DNA of 10,826 bases, from positions 1 to 10,826 of the forward strand of contig DASUZD010000306.1 of assembly GCA_036377055.1 (NCBI GenBank), in the 5' to 3' direction. The DNA is from DASUZD01 sp036377055 (GTDB lineage: Bacteria; Actinomycetota; Thermoleophilia; Gaiellales; Gaiellaceae). This document shows, piece after piece, positions 1 through 6,687 of the stretch. Position 1 is the stretch's first letter. Every line of letters starts with the position of its first letter. A program made the translations under genes and the position numbers. The notes below the pieces were generated by a model. The model saw nothing but the letters and a program-made list of their open reading frames with translations, made no database searches and had not been told where the DNA came from.

Positions 1-269
1 GCGCCGATCAGGGCGATGTTGTGCTGCCCCTGCGTCCGCAGGATCTTGCGGATCTCCGCCAGCAGCGAGTCGATGTTGTAGCCGACGCCTCGCTTGCCGA
101 ACTTCCCGAACCCGGAGAGGTCCCGGCGGATCTGCGTGGCATTGATGTTGGTGTAGTCGGAGATCTCCTGCGAGGAGATCCGGTCCTTGCCCATCTTCTT
201 CGCCTGGGTGAGAACCTGTAGGTACCGCGACAGGCGCGCGGCCACCCCCACCGTCAACCGATCCGCCAC
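1..269 (-). CDS. rex: Redox-sensing transcriptional repressor Rex (N-terminal part, runs off the window)
   Basis: This is the N-terminal 89 residues of Rex, the repressor that senses the NADH/NAD+ ratio. The visible part is the winged-helix DNA-binding domain (about residues 10-75), with the recognition-helix stretch SQEISDYTNINATQIRRDLS followed by GFGKFGKRGVGYNI, which is highly characteristic of Rex. A linker and the first strand of the Rossmann domain (NIALIGA) follow, and the window ends just before the rest of the glycine motif. The start is GTG at 269, chosen because a strong AAGGAG lies 5 nt upstream (280-275) and translation gives the usual Rex beginning. It sits 75 nt downstream of the glutaredoxin-like gene on the same strand. 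In Streptomyces and relatives rex heads a hemACD haem operon, so hem genes probably lie beyond the left edge (inference). Identification is secure from the DNA-binding domain alone. Confidence 0.95.
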   Translation of the reverse strand, partial: MADRLTVGVAARLSRYLQVLTQAKKMGKDRISSQEISDYTNINATQIRRDLSGFGKFGKRGVGYNIDSLLAEIRKILRTQGQHNIALIG

Positions 270-274
270 ACCAG

Positions 275-280
275 CTCCTT
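275..280 (-). promoter_or_regulatory. Shine-Dalgarno sequence of rex
   Basis: AAGGAG on the minus strand, 5 nt before the GTG at 269. It decides between overlapping GTG triplets at the start of rex, because only the one at 269-267 is in the Rex frame. This and the gdhA site are the only strong Shine-Dalgarno sequences I see in the minus-strand run. Confidence 0.7.
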
Positions 281-317
281 GGCTCGAGGTTTGTAACAAC
301 GCCGCGCCATTCTGCCA

Positions 318-336
318 GCGCCGCTCTAACCGGCGC
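318..336 (-). terminator. Possible hairpin between the glutaredoxin gene and rex
   Basis: A perfect 6-bp inverted repeat, GCGCCG / CGGCGC, with a 7-nt loop lies 9 nt after the glutaredoxin stop codon and before rex. No T-run follows it in the direction of transcription. It could be a weak or factor-assisted terminator or only a GC-rich chance stem. If it terminates, rex would need a promoter in the remaining 50 nt. Confidence 0.3.
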
Positions 337-344
337 GGAGAGAC

Positions 345-626
345 TCAGAAACCGCCCTGTTTCTTGGCGAGACGCCGCCGGAAGCCCTCCGGCTGGACGT
401 AGTAGACGAACGCGCGCTCCCCGTCGATCTCCACCACGGGGATCAGCTCCCGGTACCGCACCTCGAGCTCGGCATCGCCCGCGATGTCCACCTCGCGCAG
501 TTCGAAGTCGAGCTCCTCGCCCAGCTCCGCGAGCTGCGCCCGGGCGCGCTCACAGAGGTGACAGCCCTCGGCGTGATAGAGGACGACCTCGGGGCGGGGA
601 CAGTCCCCGGTGTCAGTGCGCGACAT
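345..626 (-). CDS. Glutaredoxin-like (DUF836-type) protein, start codon inside a repeat
   Basis: A 93-residue thioredoxin-fold protein of the small glutaredoxin-like (DUF836) type. It has the redox motif CHLC (Cys22, Cys25) after a first beta strand VVLYHAEG, the cis-proline segment IPVVEIDG (Pro63), and a C-terminal helix ending in RRRLAKKQGGF. A thiol-disulfide role is expected from the family; the substrate is unknown. It lies just upstream of rex on the same strand, an order I associate with actinobacterial rex loci. The start is odd: the only ATG/GTG/TTG in frame before CHLC is the ATG at 626, inside the first unit of the 47-bp tandem array, and a TGA in frame lies one unit further upstream. 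The first 11 residues (MSRTDTGDCPR) are therefore read from the repeat, and no Shine-Dalgarno is visible. Relatives usually begin about where residue 13 lies here. Confidence 0.88.
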   Translation of the reverse strand: MSRTDTGDCPRPEVVLYHAEGCHLCERARAQLAELGEELDFELREVDIAGDAELEVRYRELIPVVEIDGERAFVYYVQPEGFRRRLAKKQGGF

Positions 627-749
627 GGCTCGGGCGGCCGGCGGGGACAGTCCCCGGTGTCACAGCGCGACATGGCTGGGGCGGCCGGCGGGGACAGTCC
701 CCGGTGTCGCGGCGCGACATGGCTCGGACGGTCGGCGGGGACTGTCCCC
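596..749. repeat. 47-bp tandem array of GGGGACAGTCCCC palindromes
   Basis: The 13-bp palindrome GGGGACAGTCCCC begins at 596, 643 and 690, and a fourth copy with the central base reversed (GGGGACTGTCCCC) begins at 737. The spacing is exactly 47 bp each time, so there are three full units plus a final core. Each full unit continues with GGTGTC, three variable bases, GCGCGACATGGCT, and a GC-rich stretch ending in CGGC. The array begins 10 nt after the gdhA stop codon and ends inside the glutaredoxin reading frame. On the minus strand each unit carries an ATG (626, 673, 720), and because 47 is not a multiple of three the three ATGs lie in three different frames. The whole unit is repeated, so there are no unique spacers. 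The same core with other flanks recurs at 7159-7275. Confidence 0.93.
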
Positions 750-758
750 TGCCGTTCG

Positions 759-2033
759 CTACGGATAGAGGCCGCGGGTGATGGTCGCCTCGGCGACGCG
801 CTCGACGGCGAGCCCGTACGCCGCCACGCGCATGCTCGTCGCCTTCTTCTCCCGCGTGGCCCAGGTCTCGTTGAACGCGCGCACGACGATGTCGTTCAGC
901 TTCGCGTTCACCTCGGCCTCCTTCCAGAAGTACTCCTGGAGCCCCTGGACCCACTCGAAGTAGGAGACGACGACGCCGCCCGCGTTCGCGAGCACGTCGG
1001 GCAGGACGAGCACGCCCTTCTCCTCCAGGATCTCGTCGGCGGAAGGCGTGACCGGGCCGTTCGCGCCCTCGCAGATGATGCCCGCCTTCACGCGATCCGC
1101 GTTCTCGGACGTGATCACCTGCTCGAGCGCGCACGGCGCGAGCACGTCGCACTCGAGCAGGACGAGCTCCTCGTTCGTGATCGCCTCGGCGCCGCGAAGC
1201 CCCTCCAGAGAGCCGGTCTCGTGCTTGTGCGCGAACGCGGCGGGCACGTCGATCCCCTTCGGGTTGTAGAGCGCGCTCCGGGAATCCGAGATCGCCATCA
1301 CCTTCGCCCCGTCCTCGGCGAGGAACTTCGCGAGGAAGCTGCCGACGTTGCCGAACCCCTGCACCGCGACGCGCAACCCCTCGATCGACCGTCCCTGCTT
1401 GCGGACGGCCTCGCGGATGCAGAACAGCGCGCCGCGCGCCGTCGCCTCCTCGCGCCCGAGCGAGCCGCCGAGCTGGAGCGGCTTCCCGGTCACGACGCCC
1501 AGCACCGAGTGGCCCTTGTTCATCGAGTACGTGTCGAAGATCCACGCCATCACCATCGGCGAGGTGCCGACGTCCGGGGCGGGGATGTCCTTCTCCGGCC
1601 CGATCTCGTTGATGATCTCGCTCGTGTAGCGGCGCGTCAGCTTCTGGAGCTCGCCGGGCGAGAGCTTCTTCGGGTCGCAGACGACGCCGCCCTTCGCGCC
1701 GCCGAACGGGATCCCCATCAGCGCGCACTTCCACGTCATCCACATCGCGAGCGCCTTGACCTCGTCGAGCGTGACGTCCGGGTGGTACCGGATCCCGCCC
1801 TTCGAGGGCCCGCGGGCGATGTTGTGCGTCACGCGGTAGCCCTCGAAGGCGTGCGTCGTGCCGTCGTCCATCCCCACGGGGATCGAGACCACGACCGCCT
1901 TCTTGCACTCCTGGAGCACGTTGACGAGATTCGCGTCGATGTCGAACACATCCGCCACGCGGCGCAGCTGGGCGCGGGCGATTTCGAACGGGTTCTCGCG
2001 AAGGTGCGAGACCGGAGCTTCGAGGGACGTCAC
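759..2033 (-). CDS. gdhA: NAD-type glutamate dehydrogenase (Glu/Leu/Phe/Val dehydrogenase family)
   Basis: A 424-residue hexameric-type glutamate dehydrogenase, which interconverts glutamate with 2-oxoglutarate and ammonia in the cytoplasm. The N-terminal dimerisation and substrate domain (about 1-185) holds the substrate lysines in GPSKGGIRYHP (Lys78) and MTWKCALMGIPFGGAKGG (Lys102 and catalytic Lys114), and the catalytic aspartate in PAPDVGT (Asp154). The Rossmann domain carries GFGNVG (226-231). Asp250 at the end of the next strand (AISDS) favours NAD over NADP by the usual rule. Length is normal for the family. The start is GTG at 2033, supported by AAAGGAG 9 nt upstream. A likely promoter and leader hairpin lie between it and the upstream protease gene, and the stop codon is 10 nt from the repeat array. 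A leucine or other amino-acid dehydrogenase is less likely, given the length and motif set. Confidence 0.95.
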   Translation of the reverse strand: MTSLEAPVSHLRENPFEIARAQLRRVADVFDIDANLVNVLQECKKAVVVSIPVGMDDGTTHAFEGYRVTHNIARGPSKGGIRYHPDVTLDEVKALAMWMTWKCALMGIPFGGAKGGVVCDPKKLSPGELQKLTRRYTSEIINEIGPEKDIPAPDVGTSPMVMAWIFDTYSMNKGHSVLGVVTGKPLQLGGSLGREEATARGALFCIREAVRKQGRSIEGLRVAVQGFGNVGSFLAKFLAEDGAKVMAISDSRSALYNPKGIDVPAAFAHKHETGSLEGLRGAEAITNEELVLLECDVLAPCALEQVITSENADRVKAGIICEGANGPVTPSADEILEEKGVLVLPDVLANAGGVVVSYFEWVQGLQEYFWKEAEVNAKLNDIVVRAFNETWATREKKATSMRVAAYGLAVERVAEATITRGLYP

Positions 2034-2042
2034 GAGGTGCCG

Positions 2043-2049
2043 CTCCTTT
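2043..2049 (-). promoter_or_regulatory. Shine-Dalgarno sequence of gdhA
   Basis: AAAGGAG on the minus strand, 9 nt before the GTG at 2033. It supports that GTG as the gdhA start. Confidence 0.65.
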
Positions 2050-2066
2050 CGGGTTTCTTCCGCAAA

Positions 2067-2085
2067 TGGACGGTTTCTCCGTCCA
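2067..2085 (-). terminator. Hairpin in the protease-gdhA gap
   Basis: A perfect 7-bp stem TGGACGG / CCGTCCA with a 5-nt loop. On the minus strand it is followed by only a short TTT. It lies 17 nt after the protease stop codon, so it may end protease transcription. If the TATAGT box just upstream is used, transcription would start near the edge of this stem, and the hairpin would sit at the 5' end of the gdhA leader, where it could affect stability or translation. The sequence cannot decide between these. Confidence 0.45.
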
Positions 2086-2091
2086 AGCCTG

Positions 2092-2097
2092 ACTATA
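2092..2097 (-). promoter_or_regulatory. Candidate -10 box of gdhA
   Basis: TATAGT on the minus strand, one base from the TATAAT consensus, stands out in very GC-rich sequence directly after the protease stop codon. Upstream at about the right distance there is only a weak -35 (GGTTTC or TTTCCG). The start of transcription would fall near 2085, leaving a leader of about 50 nt. Confidence 0.4.
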
Positions 2098-2102
2098 CGC
2101 CG

Positions 2103-4649
2103 CTATCGAATCCGGAAACCCACCCAGCGCACGGTCGCGGGCCCAGGCGCGGTCGGGTACCCCACGACCTTCAGCCGGTAACGGCCGCGGTCGAGCAGCG
2201 CGCCCGCGGGGCTCCGGCCGGTGAGGCCGAACTGGTAGCTGCCCGGCAGCACGTCGCGGAGCCGCGCGAGGAGGCCGAGCTTCGAGCCCTTGGAGTTCCA
2301 GAGCGTGATGTCGAGCCGGTCGAGCGGCTGGATCTGGTCGCGTGCGTTCACGCGGAGGACGCGGCCGGCGACGACGCTGAGGAGCGCCGGGCGCACGTCC
2401 GAAGGCTCGAAGACGGTCGGCTTCAGCGCGACGTCGCCGAGAAGGTCCCGCCGCGGGCGGCCGAACGTGATCGCCCACGGGATGCGCAGCGGCTGGTCGC
2501 CGATCGGGTCGACGACGACCGCGCCCGTCGCCGGCGCCGTGCCCTGGAGCGCGCTCGCGATCCGCGCGCGAAGGGGAATCCGGACGCTCTCGCCTTGCTT
2601 CAGCAGCCGGTGGGCAGGCCGCGCCGAGAAGCGGACCGCGGCCGCGCCCTCGGTCGCGCGCTCGATCCGGATCCTGATGCCGACCGGCCTCGTCGACAGG
2701 TTGCGCACGAGCAGCGTCTGCGTCCCGTGCCAGCCGGTCCCGCGGGCGCGGCCGAAGGCGAGGCTCCAGGGCTCGACCGCGACCTCGCCGGCCGCGGCGG
2801 CGCCCGCGTCCACGAGCCCGGCGCCTTGCGACGTGACCGGCTCGCCGGCGATCGGCCGCGCGGACTCGGCCAGGAGGCCGGCGAGGGCGCCCGCGTCGAG
2901 GTCGGGCCGGGCCTCGGCGAGCCGCGCGGCCGCGCCCGCGACGACGGCCGCCGCGGCGCTCGAGCCGTTGACGGTGCCGAAGCGGGGCGCCCCGGTCGCG
3001 TCTGCGCCGGGCTCCGCGGTCGCGAGCGCGACGCCGGGCGCGACGACGTTCGGCTTCACACGGCCGTCGAACGAGAGGCCGGTCGAGGAGAAGGGCGCGA
3101 CGCCCCCTGCTTCGGGATTCGGCGCGGTCGACGCGCGGCCGATCGAGACGCCGACGTCGCCGCCCTGCCCGAGCGCGGCGAGGATCGTCGCCGCGGCGCG
3201 AGGCGGGAGTGCGACCGTCGGCGCCGAGGCGCCCGGGTCGAGCCCGAGCGCGCCGCCGGGGAGACGCCCGCCGTAGACCAGGACCGCCGCCGCTCCCGCG
3301 CGCGCCGCCTGCTCGACGCGCGTCTGCGGCGCCTCGCCCGCGGCGACGAGCGCGGCGCGGCCGGCGACACGGCTCACCCCGCGCGCGTCGAAGAAGTCGT
3401 CGAGCGCCGGCGTCGGCGGCTGGCCCGAGGGCGCGCGCGGGGTCGCGACCGCGAGGGAGAGCGGCTTCGCGGGAGCGACTGCGCCGCCGAGCGGCAGCAT
3501 CTCGTCGAGGACGACGTTCAGCCCGACGCGAACGACGACGCGCACGCGCTCGATCGTGCGGCGCCCGTCGACGGCGCCGACGGTGAGCGCCTGCGGCGCG
3601 CCGCCCGGGCCGGAAACGACGCCGAACGAGGGGCCGGCGCGGCCGTCGTTCCCCGCCGGGACGACGACGAGCGTGTCGAGCCGCCGTGCGCCGGCGACCG
3701 CGCGCGAGAGCGGGTCGTCATCGAACGCAGCGAACGGCGCCGCCAGCGCGACGAGCGCCACGCGGGCCGCGTCGTGGGCGTCGCCGTCGCCGTTCGGGTC
3801 GACCGCGCTCTCCAGCCCGGCGAGAATCTGATCGGAGCGGGCGTAGATCGACCAGGCGCCCGTGGCGTCGCGCTGCCAGCCCCCGACGCGAACGGGCAAG
3901 ACCGAGGCCCCGGGCGCGATGCCGGCGAGCCCCTCCGGCCCGCCCGCGCCGACGAGCAGCCCGGCCATCTCCGTGCCGTGCCGCTCCAGCTCCGAGCGCG
4001 AGTCGGGCTTCGCCGCCGCGAGCGCGTCGTCCGAGCCGCCGACGATGTCGACGCCCTCGGCGATCCGCCCGCGCAGGAACGGCTGCGCGCGGTCGACGCC
4101 GGTGTCGAGCAGCGCGATCGTGATCCCGCGACCGTCGAACTGCGGCAGCGAGACGGTCGGCCGGTGGCCTCCCGCGGTGTCGAAGGCGCGCTGCGGGAGC
4201 GTGGCCGGGTACGCGGTCCGCACGGGGTAGATCCCGGCGACCTCGGGCGCGCGCTCGAGCAGCGTCAGCGACCGCGCGTCGAGCGGAGCCGAGAAGCCGT
4301 TGAGCACGCGCGCGTAGCGGAACTCAGTCCGGATGCGGACGCCCTGGAGGCCGAGCCGCGAGATGAGGAGGTTCTGGCCCGCGAGCACCGCCGCCGTCCA
4401 CTGGCGCTCCTGCGTCCCCGTCGCCCGCCCGCCGGCCGCCGCGACGCGCGCGGCGAGCGAGGCCCGGCGCAACACGACGAGCATTCGCTGGCCGACGGCG
4501 ACGCGCGGCCGCTCGCCGCCAGCCAGGCCGACCCAGCTCGCGAGCGAGTGCGGCGACGTCTGGCCCGCCACCTGCCCCCCCGCCGCCACGAGCCCGATCG
4601 TCGCGATCAGCCCGAAGAACGCGACGACGCCGGCGCTACGCGTGCGCAT
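2103..4649 (-). CDS. Secreted S8 family (subtilisin-like) serine protease
   Basis: About 848 residues. A basic start and a hydrophobic segment (VVAFFGLIATIGLVAAGG) form a signal peptide, so the protein should be exported. A region resembling an inhibitor propeptide follows (about 55-150). The S8 domain has the triad, numbered from an upstream TTG at 4658: Asp185 in LLDTGVD, His227 in RHGTEMAG, Ser567 in NGSSAAA, and the oxyanion Asn337 in PAGNDG. A PA-like insert (about 390-515, with GAAAVLVYGG) separates Asn and Ser, as in lactocepin-type enzymes. The remaining 220 residues look like two beta-sandwich modules. The serine motif is GSSAA rather than the common GTSMA; Ser is kept, so activity is expected. 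I prefer the ATG at 4649 over the TTG; it overlaps the tsaD end by 14 nt. It is co-directional with tsaD, but a role in t6A synthesis is not implied. Substrate unknown. Confidence 0.9.
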   Translation of the reverse strand: MRTRSAGVVAFFGLIATIGLVAAGGQVAGQTSPHSLASWVGLAGGERPRVAVGQRMLVVLRRASLAARVAAAGGRATGTQERQWTAAVLAGQNLLISRLGLQGVRIRTEFRYARVLNGFSAPLDARSLTLLERAPEVAGIYPVRTAYPATLPQRAFDTAGGHRPTVSLPQFDGRGITIALLDTGVDRAQPFLRGRIAEGVDIVGGSDDALAAAKPDSRSELERHGTEMAGLLVGAGGPEGLAGIAPGASVLPVRVGGWQRDATGAWSIYARSDQILAGLESAVDPNGDGDAHDAARVALVALAAPFAAFDDDPLSRAVAGARRLDTLVVVPAGNDGRAGPSFGVVSGPGGAPQALTVGAVDGRRTIERVRVVVRVGLNVVLDEMLPLGGAVAPAKPLSLAVATPRAPSGQPPTPALDDFFDARGVSRVAGRAALVAAGEAPQTRVEQAARAGAAAVLVYGGRLPGGALGLDPGASAPTVALPPRAAATILAALGQGGDVGVSIGRASTAPNPEAGGVAPFSSTGLSFDGRVKPNVVAPGVALATAEPGADATGAPRFGTVNGSSAAAAVVAGAAARLAEARPDLDAGALAGLLAESARPIAGEPVTSQGAGLVDAGAAAAGEVAVEPWSLAFGRARGTGWHGTQTLLVRNLSTRPVGIRIRIERATEGAAAVRFSARPAHRLLKQGESVRIPLRARIASALQGTAPATGAVVVDPIGDQPLRIPWAITFGRPRRDLLGDVALKPTVFEPSDVRPALLSVVAGRVLRVNARDQIQPLDRLDITLWNSKGSKLGLLARLRDVLPGSYQFGLTGRSPAGALLDRGRYRLKVVGYPTAPGPATVRWVGFRIR

Positions 4650-5589
4650 CGAGCGCAAGATACTCGGGATACGGGACGTGCTCGGCGAACCGCGCGGCGG
4701 ACGCGATCATCGCGGCGTTGTCGGTGCACAGCGGAAGCGGTGCGAGCGCCGCGCCTGCGAGCGCCGAGCGCAGCTCCGAGTTCGCCGCGACGCCGCCGAC
4801 GACGGCGATCCGCCCCGCCCCCACCTTCTCTGCGGCCGCCAGCGTTCGCTCGACGAGCGCTCGGACGATCGCCGCCTGGTAGCTCGCGGCGAGGTCGGCC
4901 CGCCGGGCCTCGAGCTCGTCCGCGGAGAGGTCGCGAACGGCGTAGAGGAGCGCGGTCTTGACGCCGGAGAACGAGAAGTCGAGGCCCGGGACGCGCGCGA
5001 CCGGGAAGCTGAACGCGCGCGGATCGCCCTCGCGCGCGAGCCGGTCGAGCGCCGCTCCGCCGGGATAGCCGAGGCCGAGCACGCGCGCGCCCTTGTCGAA
5101 GGCCTCTCCGGCCGCGTCGTCGATCGTCGTTCCGAGCCGCTTGAAGCCCGCACGGTCGCGAACGTCGAGCAGGAGGGTGTGCCCACCGCTCGCGAGCAGG
5201 CAGACGAAGGGCGGGTCGAGCGGATCCGGTTGCAAGTACAGCGAGGCGACGTGGCCGTGCAGGTGGTCGACCGGCGCGAGCGGGAGGGCTCGCGCAAGCG
5301 CGATCCCCTTCGCGGCCGCGAGCCCGACGAGCAGCGCGCCGATCAGGCCTGGGCCGGTCGTGACGGCGACGAGGTCGACGTCGTCGAGCTTCGCGTCCGC
5401 CTCCGCGAGCGCCTCGCGCACGACCGGCGAGACGAGCTCGAGGTGGCGGCGCGACGCGACCTCCGGCACCACGCCGCCGTAGCGCGCGTGCAGGTCGGCC
5501 TGCGACGAGACGACGTTCGAGCGGATCCGGCCGTCCTCGACGAGCGCGGCCGAGGTCTCGTCGCAGGACGTCTCGAGCGCGAGGATCAC
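4636..5589 (-). CDS. tsaD: tRNA N6-threonylcarbamoyladenosine transferase TsaD
   Basis: TsaD (Kae1/Gcp/YgjD family, ASKHA fold, 317 residues) transfers the threonylcarbamoyl group from threonylcarbamoyl-AMP to A37 of ANN-decoding tRNAs. It works with TsaB and TsaE, both encoded just upstream. Visible hallmarks are the N-terminal phosphate loop LALETSCDETSAA, the metal-site histidines in HLHGH (His109, His113), ASGGHT (133-138), the glycine-rich GGVAANSELR (265-274) and the metal aspartate in CTDNAAMIA (Asp290). The start is GTG at 5589, which gives the standard N-terminus; no Shine-Dalgarno is evident and rimI ends 19 nt upstream, so translation is probably coupled. It is slightly shorter than the roughly 335-residue norm, with a short C-terminal tail after the metal aspartate. 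Confidence 0.96.
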   Translation of the reverse strand: MILALETSCDETSAALVEDGRIRSNVVSSQADLHARYGGVVPEVASRRHLELVSPVVREALAEADAKLDDVDLVAVTTGPGLIGALLVGLAAAKGIALARALPLAPVDHLHGHVASLYLQPDPLDPPFVCLLASGGHTLLLDVRDRAGFKRLGTTIDDAAGEAFDKGARVLGLGYPGGAALDRLAREGDPRAFSFPVARVPGLDFSFSGVKTALLYAVRDLSADELEARRADLAASYQAAIVRALVERTLAAAEKVGAGRIAVVGGVAANSELRSALAGAALAPLPLCTDNAAMIASAARFAEHVPYPEYLALDAHA

Positions 5590-5608
5590 GGCGTCGCGAC
5601 GACGGCGC

Positions 5609-6088
5609 CTACCCCTGCGCCGCGCGCTCGTGCACCGGGTCCTTCCACATGATCAGCGCGTCCTCGCGGTTGTCCGTGTAGTACCCCCGCCGGATGCCGC
5701 GCGGCCGGAAGCCGAGCCGCTCGTAGAGGTCGATCGCGTGCCGGTTCGAGACCCGGACCTCGAGCGTGTAGCCGCGGCGCCCGTCGCCGGCCGTGAGCTC
5801 GAAGAGCCGGTCGAGGAGCGCCTTCGCGATGCCGCGGCGCCGGTGCTCGGGCGCGACGGCGACGTTCATCACGTGCCACGCGTCGACGTAGCGCGAAATG
5901 ATCAGGTAGCCGAGCAGCTCGTCCGTGTCGCTGTCGAACGCGCCGAGGCAGAGCGACGACGGCTTCGCGAGCTCGCCTGCGAACATCGAGCGCGACCACG
6001 GCGTCGGATACGAGCGGCGCTCTATCGTCTCGATCGCGGCGAGGTCGCGCATCTGGAGCCGCCTGAGCTCCATTCCGGCCGCGCTCAC
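5609..6088 (-). CDS. rimI: Ribosomal-protein-type N-alpha-acetyltransferase RimI
   Basis: A GNAT acetyltransferase of the RimI family, which acetylates the N-terminal amine of ribosomal protein S18 in E. coli and probably other proteins in actinobacteria. From the GTG start it is 159 residues. The acetyl-CoA site is the MNVAVAPEHRRRGIAKALL segment (74-92, with R-x-x-G-x-A). Further family features are WHVMNVAV, EVRVSNRHAIDLYERLGF (110-127) and the C-terminal GYYTDNREDALIMWKD. The GTG at 6088 overlaps the tsaB stop in a GTGA four-base junction, which favours that start over the ATG at 6073 (MELRRL). It lies between tsaB and tsaD, a common bacterial order. Confidence 0.93.
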   Translation of the reverse strand: MSAAGMELRRLQMRDLAAIETIERRSYPTPWSRSMFAGELAKPSSLCLGAFDSDTDELLGYLIISRYVDAWHVMNVAVAPEHRRRGIAKALLDRLFELTAGDGRRGYTLEVRVSNRHAIDLYERLGFRPRGIRRGYYTDNREDALIMWKDPVHERAAQG

Positions 6089-6687
6089 CGGGCCACCGCC
6101 TTCTCGGCGTCTGGGACGCGCAGGTAGATCGGCTCGATTCGGTCGGCCGGGCCGAAGTCGGTCGCGAGGGCGGCGTGCAGGCGAGCCCAGGGGACGTGGC
6201 GGTCGTCGTCGTCCGGCGGCATCTCCGCGCCGAGCTCCTCGAGGACGGCGCGGTAGCGGACCGCGCCGTCGCCCACGCACCGGATGCCCGTGGCGAGGTC
6301 GAGGTCCTGGGGACGCGCAACGGTGGCCGCTCCGGTCGCGTCCACGGTGAAGACCTCGCGCCGGCGCGCGTCGATCACGGGCACCGCGCCGGGCGCGCCG
6401 GCGGCGAGCGCGGCGAGCGTCGAGACGCCTGCGGTCGGCAACTCGAGCGCGAGCGCGAGGCCGCGTGCCGCGGCGAGACCGATCCGCGTCCCGGTGAAGC
6501 TGCCCGGGCCGGTGCCGACGACGAGACGGTCGAGGTCTCGGGGTTGCCGGTTCGATTCGGCGAGCAGGTCGTGCGCGTCCGCGAGGATCTCTACGGCGCG
6601 CGAACGGCGCTCGCCGAGGACGCGCTCGTCCTCCACGAGCGCGACCGTCGCCACGTCCGTGGCCGTGTCAAGGGCGAGCGTCAGCAC
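6085..6687 (-). CDS. tsaB: t6A synthesis protein TsaB
   Basis: TsaB (YeaZ family), the 200-residue partner that binds TsaD and supports t6A formation. It is an ASKHA-fold protein: the start LTLALDTATDVATVAL matches the first fold element, and GTGPGSFTGTRIGLAAARGLA (58-78) is the family signature. PVIDARRREVF (103-113) is also typical. The start is GTG at 6687; longer readings upstream run antisense-like through tsaE and lack family resemblance. The gene overlaps tsaE by 20 nt at its 5' end and rimI by 4 nt at its 3' end, so the set is almost certainly one transcript with coupled translation. Confidence 0.95.
   Translation of the reverse strand: MLTLALDTATDVATVALVEDERVLGERRSRAVEILADAHDLLAESNRQPRDLDRLVVGTGPGSFTGTRIGLAAARGLALALELPTAGVSTLAALAAGAPGAVPVIDARRREVFTVDATGAATVARPQDLDLATGIRCVGDGAVRYRAVLEELGAEMPPDDDDRHVPWARLHAALATDFGPADRIEPIYLRVPDAEKAVAR

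Noticed and set aside
285..302. Rex operator upstream of rex (GTTGTTACAAA)
   Set aside because: The TTGT...ACAA parts recall the TTGTGAA-N4-TTCACAA class, but the spacing and arms do not fit the 18-bp site.
443..720. Short minus-strand peptides beginning at the repeat ATGs at 673 and 720
   Set aside because: They are the same MSR-x-DTGDCPR repeat translation running on in wrong frames, with no conserved features.
596..749. CRISPR array
   Set aside because: The whole 47-bp unit repeats, linkers included. There are no unique spacers, and no cas genes are nearby.
613..2478. A 621-residue minus-strand frame overlapping gdhA and the protease
   Set aside because: It is an out-of-frame shadow of gdhA, with Arg/Pro-rich sequence and no motif.
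558..4961. A 1467-residue open frame on the plus strand
   Set aside because: It is antisense to gdhA, the protease gene and tsaD. Its composition is Arg/Ala/Asp/Glu-rich with no domain, and it is open only because high GC makes stops rare.
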